Below are positions 54,661 through 62,112 of a DNA stretch of 64,000 nt, one piece after another. The stretch's first letter is position 1. Every line of letters begins with the position of its first letter. Source of the DNA: Beijerinckiaceae bacterium (lineage in GTDB: Bacteria > Pseudomonadota > Alphaproteobacteria > Rhizobiales > Beijerinckiaceae); contig JAIETL010000012.1 of assembly GCA_019745195.1 (NCBI GenBank), positions 62,001 to 126,000 on the forward strand, in the 5' to 3' direction. Position numbers and translations under genes: made by a program. The notes beneath the pieces are model-generated. The model saw only the letters and a list, made by a program, of their open reading frames with translations. It had not been told where the DNA came from and ran no database searches.

Positions 54661-56646
54661 TCAGGCCTCGTCGGATCGTTTCGTCTCGGGCGTCTTCGCT
54701 TTGGCCGCCTTGCGCGCGGCCGGCTTGGGCTCGCGGGTCGGCTTCGCCTGGCGGCCCACTTTCTCGGCCGTCTCGTCGATGCGCGCGTCCTCGGCAACCG
54801 CCTCGGCAGCCTTCTCCGGAATGACGACCTCGCCTTCATCGTCAGCCCCGGCCTTGCCGTTGCCGGTCGTCCCGGCCGCGTCGGCGGTCTGCGCCTGGTC
54901 TGGCGACGGCGCGGCCTTCGTCTTGGTCAGCAGCGTCGGCGCCGCCGCGTCGTCGTCCTCCTTCGCGGTTTCCGGAGCGCTGGCGAAGCCATAGGCCGTC
55001 AGCGCCTGGTCGCGACCCTTGATCGAGACCTTCAGGGTCGTCGTGCCGCGATAGCCGCGGCCGGTCGCCTTGATGGTATCCTCCGAAACCACGACGTCGG
55101 CGAGCACCCGCCGCGTCGCCGATTCGAGCTGGCTCGCCACCATCACCGTCTCGCCGACGGTGATGTCGCGGCGGCCGAGGCTCTCGTTCTCGACCGAGCC
55201 GATGATCGCCTGGCCGGTATGGATGCCGATGCCGATGCGCAGCGGCAGCGGCAACGCCGCGCCGAACTCGCGGTTGAGCGCCTCGACCGCCCGGACGATG
55301 TCGCCCGACGCGCTGATCGAGGCCTGTGCCGCCTTGGCCGGGCTGCCCTCCAGCCCGAACACGGCCATGAAGCCGTCGCCGTAAAAGGCGTCGATGCGCC
55401 CGCCATGGGCCGCGATCGCCTGCGCCATCTCGTCGAAGAAGCGGTTGAGCAGGCCCATCAGCTCCTGCGGCAATTGCCGCTCGGCCATGGCCGAGAAGGC
55501 GCGCAGGTCGGCGACGATGATGGTCAGGCCGCGCTTGCCCGAGGACTGGTCCGGCTCGATCTCGCGCGCGGTCGTGCCGGTCAGGCGCGAGGCGAGCAGG
55601 ATCTGGACCTGGACGTCGTCGCGCGGCCTGATCTGGCAGGCGAGGCGGACGCGGTCGGGCGCGCTGATGCGCTTGAGCAGCTTGGCCTCGTTGGGGCCGG
55701 GCGGCGGCAGGCCGTCGGCCCCGTCCAGCACCAGCACGCGGCAGGTGGCGCAGCGCGCGCGTCCGCCGCAGAGCGCGGCATGGGGAATGCCGAAGCGACG
55801 GAACATCTCCAGCACGGTCAGGCCCGGCGTCAGCTTGCGCACGCCATGGCCGACGAAGCGCACGGTGATGTGGCGCGAGGTCCGCACCCTGATCTCGCGA
55901 ATGCCGACGAAGGCGACGAAGCCGCCGACGAGCCCGTAGAACGCGGTCTTCGCCCAGGTGACGTTCTGGTTGAACATCGTGATCGCGGCATCGGAATAAT
56001 GCTCCGGCGACCGCGTCAGCAGCGCGGCCTCGCGGCCCGCCACGGCGAAACCGATCAGGGAGAGGATCGGGATCAGGATGGCGGCCAGCATGAAGGGATC
56101 GCGCCAGCGGGCATAGCTATCGCGCGAGCGCAGCGTGAAATGCAGCCCGATGATGCCGTGGGCCCAGACCAGCAACAGCAGGATGGTCTGATTGGTGGCC
56201 AGCCCCGGCCAGAGCCGGCGCAGCACGGCGGGATAGCTCTCGTCGAGATCGAAGAACGTCCCCATCACACGCGTGCCGACGATGTGATCGACGAGGAAAA
56301 GCGGGATGGCGAGGCCGAGCGCGATCTGCAGCATCTCGCGCAGCGGCATCTTGAAGGTGCGCCGCTGCGCCACGCGCAGCATGGCGAACAGCGGATGCAC
56401 GATGAAGGCGCCGTAGAGCAGCACGCTGCCGGGCCAGGAACGCCAGACCCAGTAGCGCCAGGACTGCACGTCCTCCATCAACCGAAGCCCGGCGATGCCG
56501 ATCGCGTGGTTGACGAAATGCGTCGCGGCGAACAGCAGCAGCACCATGCCGGAGACGAACCGGATGTCGCGGCTCCAGGACGACATCTGCTCCATGCCGA
56601 CGCCCTGCGCCGGCCGGCCGGAGCCCGCGGTCTGGGACAGGCTCAT
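54661..56646 (-). CDS. Membrane-anchored 2Fe-2S class III cyclase-like protein with altered active site
   Basis: A 661-residue protein. Residues about 25-265 form six hydrophobic segments with repeated His (THFVNHA, IVHPLF, LVDHIVG, WAHGIIGLHF), like a di-haem b anchor. A 2Fe-2S ferredoxin domain follows (CGGRARCATC and a later ACQ), then a class III nucleotidyl cyclase domain (about 370-545) and a Lys/Ala/Glu-rich tail. The layout recalls redox-responsive cyclases such as S. meliloti CyaC. Metal ligands D380 and D424 are kept (44 apart, as usual). A420 is at the specificity Lys position, I495 at the second specificity position, M502 replaces the catalytic Asn and Q506 the catalytic Arg. It may be inactive or act as a sensor. 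It is the third gene of the ABC-like - cNMP-like operon. Confidence 0.85.
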   Translation of the reverse strand: MSLSQTAGSGRPAQGVGMEQMSSWSRDIRFVSGMVLLLFAATHFVNHAIGIAGLRLMEDVQSWRYWVWRSWPGSVLLYGAFIVHPLFAMLRVAQRRTFKMPLREMLQIALGLAIPLFLVDHIVGTRVMGTFFDLDESYPAVLRRLWPGLATNQTILLLLVWAHGIIGLHFTLRSRDSYARWRDPFMLAAILIPILSLIGFAVAGREAALLTRSPEHYSDAAITMFNQNVTWAKTAFYGLVGGFVAFVGIREIRVRTSRHITVRFVGHGVRKLTPGLTVLEMFRRFGIPHAALCGGRARCATCRVLVLDGADGLPPPGPNEAKLLKRISAPDRVRLACQIRPRDDVQVQILLASRLTGTTAREIEPDQSSGKRGLTIIVADLRAFSAMAERQLPQELMGLLNRFFDEMAQAIAAHGGRIDAFYGDGFMAVFGLEGSPAKAAQASISASGDIVRAVEALNREFGAALPLPLRIGIGIHTGQAIIGSVENESLGRRDITVGETVMVASQLESATRRVLADVVVSEDTIKATGRGYRGTTTLKVSIKGRDQALTAYGFASAPETAKEDDDAAAPTLLTKTKAAPSPDQAQTADAAGTTGNGKAGADDEGEVVIPEKAAEAVAEDARIDETAEKVGRQAKPTREPKPAARKAAKAKTPETKRSDEA

Positions 56647-56695
56647 CGCGCGACTGCCTTCGTGATCACGGGCTTGGTTATCACGGCCTTGGTCA

Positions 56696-57145
56696 TCAAT
56701 GGACCTTCTCGCTGTGCAGCACCGCGTCGGCGAGCTTGTAGAGCCGCGAGGCGAGATCGCGCGACAGCGCGATGCTGAAATCGGGTATCGTCTCGAGCAG
56801 TTCGAAGAACAGGTCGCGCGGCAGCCGCAGCGCCGAGACGTCGCTCTTGGCGGTGACCATGCCGACATAGGGCTGGTCGCACAGCAGCGGCACGTCGCCG
56901 AAGACCATGCCGGTCGCCAGAACCAGGCGCTTCGTGCCGCCGTCGGCGCGCGCATGAGCCAACTCGACCTCGCCGCCGAGGATGAAATACACCCCCTCGG
57001 GGCGTTCGCCTTCGTCGATGATCCGGGTCCCGGCGTCGAACTGCAGCTTCTCGCCCATCAGCGCGACAAGTTTCAGGCGCGGCTTGGGCAGGCTGCGGAA
57101 CAGCGGGAACTGCTTGAGACAGGCGATGTCGTCTTCGATCGTCAT
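56696..57145 (-). CDS. Stand-alone cyclic-nucleotide-binding-fold protein
   Basis: A 149-residue protein made only of the CAP-type beta-roll: FPLFRSLPKPRLKLVALMGEKLQFDAGTRIIDEGERPEGVYFILGGEVEL, then the phosphate-binding cassette region FGDVPLLCDQPYVGMVTA. In ligand-binding members this reads FGExALL...PRSATV; here D84 replaces Glu and Y93 stands where the phosphate Arg should be, so cAMP or cGMP binding in the usual way is doubtful. There is no DNA-binding domain. Its ATG overlaps the ABC-like gene stop by 4 nt, and the cyclase-like gene follows after 49 nt. Confidence 0.85.
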   Translation of the reverse strand: MTIEDDIACLKQFPLFRSLPKPRLKLVALMGEKLQFDAGTRIIDEGERPEGVYFILGGEVELAHARADGGTKRLVLATGMVFGDVPLLCDQPYVGMVTAKSDVSALRLPRDLFFELLETIPDFSIALSRDLASRLYKLADAVLHSEKVH

Positions 57146-59865
57146 GGTCGCGCCTCCATGGTCGGGCCGTTGCGTCGCTGCGGCCGGGCCGGCCTCGCCT
57201 CCTCGCCATCGTCATCCTCGACGGCGCCGACAACGCCGTTGAAGACGATGCGCGGCGAAACGTCCGAGACCAGACTAGCATCGCTGACCAGCACGAACAG
57301 CGTCATCCGCGCGCAGTGCTCGCGCAGTCGCTCCAGCACCTCGGCGGGGTCGCGGGTCGTGGCGAGGAAGGCGCTGGCGTCGAGGATCGCGATCTGCGGC
57401 GCCTTGATCAGGGCCTGGGCCAGCGGCACGGCGAGCTTCAGTCGCGTCGGCAGGAAGCGTCCCCTGATGCCGCAATCGGTGTTGAGGCCGAGCCGGTAAA
57501 GCGCGCTTTCGAGGCCCGCGCGCAGCAGCGCCGCGCGCACGATTCCCGCGACCTTGCGGCCCGCATCGGCGACGCCGAATCCGATGCGGCCGAACATCAG
57601 GTTGTCGCGGACGCTGGCGCCCATCATGACGCGGTCGGGGTCGTAGAAGGAGACGTCCTCCACCGCATCGGCCGGCAGATGCGCCTTGAAGCTGGCGCGC
57701 GCCCGCAGGATGCGCCGGCGCAGCCGGTCGTCGAGCAGGTTGAGCCGGTGTTTGGGCTCGATATAGCCGAGCGCCAGCGCCACCAGGTCGCGCTCGGTCT
57801 CGGGGTCGAGCGGCGCGCGCATGTCGTGCTTGGAGACCAGTGCCGCCAGCTCGTTCAGCCGCTCGAAATCGAAGCTCGCGCCGAAGGCGTAGCGCTCGAA
57901 CAGGGCGTGGCCGACGGGCAGCCCCTCGAAGATCTCGACCACGGTGGCGACGATGCGCGCGCCGACATCGCTCAGCGGTTCGATCAGCGCCTCGGCCTTG
58001 AGGATAGCGTGGGCATAGGGCTCGAAGAGCAGGGTCTCGCTGGCGAAGCGCGGCCCGGTGCGCGTGCCGAAGATCAGGTTCTCGGCGACGGTGGCGTTGG
58101 CGTTGTAGCGCTCCGGGTCGAAGGGCTCGATCAGGCCTGTCAGCTTGCTGCCGGCGAGTTCGGCCGCGACGGCCTGCCTCGCCTCGATGATGCGGCCTTC
58201 GGCGCCCTCGTTCAGCGGGGCGACCACTTTTCCGTCGAGGCCGAGTTCGTAGACGTCCTCCGCGCAGCCGAGCACGTCGAGCACCGACCGGATATGGGCT
58301 TCCAGCGCTTCGGCGTCCTTGAGGCCGGCGCCCTCGTAGTCGGTCCAGTCGGCGGTGAAGGAGAACGGCGTGTTGCCGGAGCGGATCGCCTCCAGAAAGA
58401 AGCGATGCTCCTCGGGCGAGACCTTGCCCTCAGGCCTCGCGCTCGGCCGCCTCCGCTTCAGCGGCAGCAGGATGTTGTCGCGCAGGGTCCCGGCGATGAT
58501 CTCGGTCTCGTTGCCGGCATAGCCGATCATGTGGCTGGCGCGCTCGACGGAGAGGCGCGAGAGATTGTGGCCGTCGATCAGCACCCGGCCTGAATAGGCC
58601 ATCGCCTGCCGCCCGAGGATGCGGCCGAGCACCTCGCGCGCGCCGCCATTGGGGCCGACCACGCCGACCGCGCCCGGGCGGGCTGCATGCAGCGAGACGG
58701 GCGCGAGCAGCGGCTGGCCGCGATTGTCGAGCAATTGCACGCCGTCGAGCCTGATCTCGCCCTCCTCGGGCAGGCGCTTCACGCCATCGGTCTCGTCGAG
58801 CACCACCGTCTCGTCGCTGTTGAACTGCTGGATAACCTGCTCGTATTTGATGGTGACGTCGTTCCTCTGCTGGTCCCAGTCGATCAGCTCCTTGATCGGC
58901 GGCGGCAGGTCGCGATAGGCGGCGATGACGGCGACGAGCTGGCCGATGTCGAGCCGGCCCTGCAGCGCGAAGAAGCCGCCGATCGCGTAAAAGAAGAACG
59001 GCGTGATCTGGGCGAGCAGGTTGTTGAGGAACTTGACCGCGAATTTGCGCTTGTAGAGGGCGTAGCGGATGTCGAAGAGCCGCCCGAGCCGGCCGGCGAT
59101 GTCGGCCTGGACATAGGTCGTCGCGCCATGGCCCTGGATCGTCGGGCCGGCATCGACGATCTCGCCGATGCGGCCGGCGAGCTGGCGCGAGGCGATCTGG
59201 CGCTCGCGGCCGAGCCGGAGCTGTTCCTTGCGCAGGATCGGGATGATGATCGCCTGCAGCAGCACGATGATCAGCGCGATCGAGCCGAGCCAGACGCTCT
59301 GGACCATGATGAAGACGAGCGCGGTGAGCGCCTGGCTGAGCAGGAAGACCGGCTGGATGAAGGCGTCGCCGACGAAGCCGCCGATGGGCTCGACCTCGTC
59401 CTTGATCATGCTGGCGACCTCGGCGGGCTTGACCGCGCGAATCTGCTCGGGCCGGAAGCGCATCAACTGGCTGAACAGGTCGTAGCGCATGCGCCGCAGC
59501 ATGCGTTCGCCGAGAATGCCCTTCTGCAGGTTGATGACGTATTTGAAGCCGCCATTGATCAGCACGAGCACCAGGAACCAGCAGCTCAGGCCCAGCAGCA
59601 GGCCGAGCTGATCGACCTGGAATCCGTCGAACAGCCTGACCTCCGACCCGCCAAGGAAGCCCGGCCAATGGAAGCCGATGTCGAACAGGGTGGCGCTGGT
59701 CTTGCCGTCCTTGAAGGCGCCGCCCTGGATGGCGTCGTTGACGATGCGCTTGGGCACGTTGAACGAGGCCCAGTAGAACGGGATCGAGGCGAGAATGATC
59801 AGCAGGACGATGATCTGTTCGCCGCGGCTCTTCTGCCAGACATAACGGAAGAGGTTGCTCTCCAA
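57142..59865 (-). CDS. ABC-transporter-like membrane protein with degenerate, enlarged ATPase region
   Basis: About 907 residues. An ABC exporter-type membrane domain fills residues about 15-330 (e.g. ILGERMLRRMRYDLFSQLMRF, QLAGRIGEIVDAGPTIQGHGA). The following 500 residues are twice a normal ATPase length and derive from ABC ATPase parts. Walker A is GPNGGARE (near 402) without the GK[ST]; three Q-loop-like blocks appear (GTLRDNILLP near 458, TVAENLIFG near 591, SVRDNLMFG near 751); and near 815-845 LAVPLAQALIKAPQIAILDAS then LFVLVSDASLV replace LSGGQ, Walker B Glu and H-loop His. It is probably not an ATPase. The start is uncertain: TTG at 59865 has an AGGA site 7 nt before it; an in-frame ATG at 60060 adds non-conserved sequence. 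Confidence 0.8.
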   Translation of the reverse strand: MESNLFRYVWQKSRGEQIIVLLIILASIPFYWASFNVPKRIVNDAIQGGAFKDGKTSATLFDIGFHWPGFLGGSEVRLFDGFQVDQLGLLLGLSCWFLVLVLINGGFKYVINLQKGILGERMLRRMRYDLFSQLMRFRPEQIRAVKPAEVASMIKDEVEPIGGFVGDAFIQPVFLLSQALTALVFIMVQSVWLGSIALIIVLLQAIIIPILRKEQLRLGRERQIASRQLAGRIGEIVDAGPTIQGHGATTYVQADIAGRLGRLFDIRYALYKRKFAVKFLNNLLAQITPFFFYAIGGFFALQGRLDIGQLVAVIAAYRDLPPPIKELIDWDQQRNDVTIKYEQVIQQFNSDETVVLDETDGVKRLPEEGEIRLDGVQLLDNRGQPLLAPVSLHAARPGAVGVVGPNGGAREVLGRILGRQAMAYSGRVLIDGHNLSRLSVERASHMIGYAGNETEIIAGTLRDNILLPLKRRRPSARPEGKVSPEEHRFFLEAIRSGNTPFSFTADWTDYEGAGLKDAEALEAHIRSVLDVLGCAEDVYELGLDGKVVAPLNEGAEGRIIEARQAVAAELAGSKLTGLIEPFDPERYNANATVAENLIFGTRTGPRFASETLLFEPYAHAILKAEALIEPLSDVGARIVATVVEIFEGLPVGHALFERYAFGASFDFERLNELAALVSKHDMRAPLDPETERDLVALALGYIEPKHRLNLLDDRLRRRILRARASFKAHLPADAVEDVSFYDPDRVMMGASVRDNLMFGRIGFGVADAGRKVAGIVRAALLRAGLESALYRLGLNTDCGIRGRFLPTRLKLAVPLAQALIKAPQIAILDASAFLATTRDPAEVLERLREHCARMTLFVLVSDASLVSDVSPRIVFNGVVGAVEDDDGEEARPARPQRRNGPTMEARP

Positions 59866-60237
59866 CGGGCGGTCCTGTCCGGCGCTTTCTGGCGGCGCGT
59901 TCGTTGCCTGCGCCGGCTGCGCCCATATGTGTGCCAGCTTGCGGCCAAGCGCAATGCGGCAGCGCCGTCGCGTCCGCAGGCCTTTCCGGCGGCCGGATAC
60001 AAGGTTGGACCGCCGGCATGGCGGCAGCCCTGCGCCGAGGCCGTGAAATTGCTGCGGCAAAATGCGGATTGTGGCAATTTCGGGCAGGGCCGCGTTGCGC
60101 CGATGTCATCAGGCGCGGACAATGTCGACGGGAGCGCCGCACCATGTCGAATGCCATTGGCAAAGGCCGGCTTTCAACGTCTAGTGCTTTGCGGATGCGC
60201 GGCACGGGGATCGGGAAGGGGCGGTTCTAGCGACGTT
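59866..60237. other. 372-bp divergent intergenic region
   Basis: It separates the minus-strand pseudo-enzyme operon from the plus-strand peptide ABC importer and must hold both promoters. No convincing -35/-10 pair, operator palindrome or small gene was identified. Confidence 0.4.
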
Positions 60238-62112
60238 ATGGATATCCTGCGGATCAACGATGTGCGGATCGGCTTCACGGTCCACGGACTTGCTCGCGAT
60301 GTCGTGAAGGGCGTGTCGCTGCGCGTGCCGGCCGGCAAGACCGTGGCGCTGGTCGGCGAATCCGGCTCGGGCAAATCGGTGATCTCGCAGGCGATCATGG
60401 GGCTTCTGCCGCGCAATGGCGGCGTCACCGGCGGCGAAATCCTGTTCCGCGACCCGCAGACACCGGGCTCGTCGGTCGACATCGCCGGCCTCAAGCCGGA
60501 GGGCAAGGAGATCAGGGCGCTGCGCGGCGGGCGCATCGGCATGATCTTCCAGGAGCCGATGTCTTCGCTGTCGCCGGTCCACACCATCGGCAACCAGATC
60601 GAGGAGGCGCTGCAACTGCACCGGCCCACGGGCAAGGCGGAAGCCCGCGCGCTGATCGAGGCGATGCTCAAGCGCGTCGGCTTCAAGGACCCCGCCCGCG
60701 CCTATGGGCTCTACTCCTTCGAGCTCTCGGGCGGCCTGCGTCAACGCGCCATGCTGGCGATGGCGCTGATCTGCCAGCCGGCGCTGCTGATCGCCGACGA
60801 GCCGACGACCGCGCTCGACGTGACGATCCAGGCGCAGGTGCTCGACCTGATGCGCGATCTTCAGGCCGAGATGGGCATGGCGATCCTGCTGATTACCCAT
60901 GATCTCGGCGTCGTCGCCAACATGGCCGACGAGGTCGTGGTAATCTACCATGGCGAGATCATGGAGAGCGGACCGGTCGAGGACATCTTCCGCCGGCCGC
61001 GTCATCCCTATCTCAAGGCGCTGCTCAAGGCCTCGCCGCATTTCGACATGGAGGATGGCGAGCGGCTTGTCGCGCTGCGCGAGGCGCGCCCGCGTCCCCC
61101 GGCCGCCGCGCGTCCGCCAAAGCCGGCCGAGACGGCGGCGCCGCTGCTCAGCGTTTCGGGGCTGCGCAAGACCTACACCACCGGCTCGCGCAAATTCTTC
61201 GGCAAGGGCACGCTCTCGACCGTGGTCGCGGTCGACGACGTGTCGTTCGAGATCAGGCGCGGCGAATGCCTCGGCCTCGTCGGCGAAAGCGGCTGCGGCA
61301 AGACCACGGTCAGCAAGATCGTGATGCGGGCGGTGACGCCCGATGCGGGCGAGATCGTCTTCGACGACGGCAGGAGCCGCACCGACGTGCTCGCGTTGAA
61401 GGGCGAGGCGCTGCGGGAGTTCCGGCCGAGGGTGCAGATGATCTTCCAGGATCCGGTCTCTTCGCTGTCGCCGCGCATGACGGTGATGAGCATCCTGCGC
61501 GAGCCGCTGGTGATCCATGGCCGGGGCGAGGGCGCGGACCAGATCGGGCGCGTGCGCGCGCTGATGGAGGATGTCGGGCTCGATGCGCGCTTCCTCAACC
61601 GCTATCCGCATTCCTTCTCGGGCGGGCAGCGCCAGCGCATCGGCATCGCCCGCGCGCTGGCGCTCGATCCGGAGCTGATCATCTGCGACGAGCCGGTCTC
61701 GGCGCTCGACGTTTCGGTGCAGGCGCAGATACTCAACCTGCTCAAGGACCTGCAGGCCGAGCGCCGGCTGACCTTCCTGTTCATCTCGCATAACCTCGCG
61801 GTGGTGAACTACATGGCCGACCGCATCGCGGTGATGGCCAATGGCAGGATCGTCGAGATCGCGCCCCGGCACACGCTGTTCACGCAGCCCGCCCACCCCT
61901 ACACGAAGGCGCTGCTGAAATCGGTGCCCTTCGCCGATCTCGATCGGCCGCTCGACTTCAAGCTCGCCGCGCCCGGCGGCGCGTCGGACCAGAGCCATTG
62001 GGGCAAGGCCTTCCGCCAGGAGCGGGACGGGTCGGCGCTGACGCAGGTTGCGCTCGGCGACGGCCATTTCGTGCTGGCCAATCCGGGCATCGACCGGCGG
62101 GAGATGGTCTGA
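60238..62112 (+). CDS. Fused dual ATPase of a peptide-type (Dpp/Opp) ABC importer
   Basis: A 624-residue protein with two complete ABC ATPase domains, as in DppD-DppF fusions. Domain 1: Walker A GESGSGKS (about 40-47), signature LSGGLRQR, Walker [13 protein letters not shown]. Domain 2 (from about 305): Walker A GESGCGKT, signature FSGGQRQR, Walker [20 protein letters not shown] and [10 protein letters not shown] after each domain mark the oligopeptide/nickel subfamily. The ATG at 60238 is chosen because homology starts there ([13 protein letters not shown]). Its stop overlaps the substrate-binding protein start (TGATG), so the importer genes form an operon continuing out of the window. Confidence 0.93.
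   Translation: MDILRINDVRIGFTVHGLARDVVKGVSLRVPAGKTVALVGESGSGKSVISQAIMGLLPRNGGVTGGEILFRDPQTPGSSVDIAGLKPEGKEIRALRGGRIGMIFQEPMSSLSPVHTIGNQIEEALQLHRPTGKAEARALIEAMLKRVGFKDPARAYGLYSFELSGGLRQRAMLAMALICQPALLIADEPTTALDVTIQAQVLDLMRDLQAEMGMAILLITHDLGVVANMADEVVVIYHGEIMESGPVEDIFRRPRHPYLKALLKASPHFDMEDGERLVALREARPRPPAAARPPKPAETAAPLLSVSGLRKTYTTGSRKFFGKGTLSTVVAVDDVSFEIRRGECLGLVGESGCGKTTVSKIVMRAVTPDAGEIVFDDGRSRTDVLALKGEALREFRPRVQMIFQDPVSSLSPRMTVMSILREPLVIHGRGEGADQIGRVRALMEDVGLDARFLNRYPHSFSGGQRQRIGIARALALDPELIICDEPVSALDVSVQAQILNLLKDLQAERRLTFLFISHNLAVVNYMADRIAVMANGRIVEIAPRHTLFTQPAHPYTKALLKSVPFADLDRPLDFKLAAPGGASDQSHWGKAFRQERDGSALTQVALGDGHFVLANPGIDRREMV

Noticed and set aside
58687..60237. In-frame upstream extension of the dual ABC ATPase gene by 517 codons
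   Set aside because: It is antisense to the ABC-like gene, has biased composition, and family homology begins exactly at the ATG at 60238.
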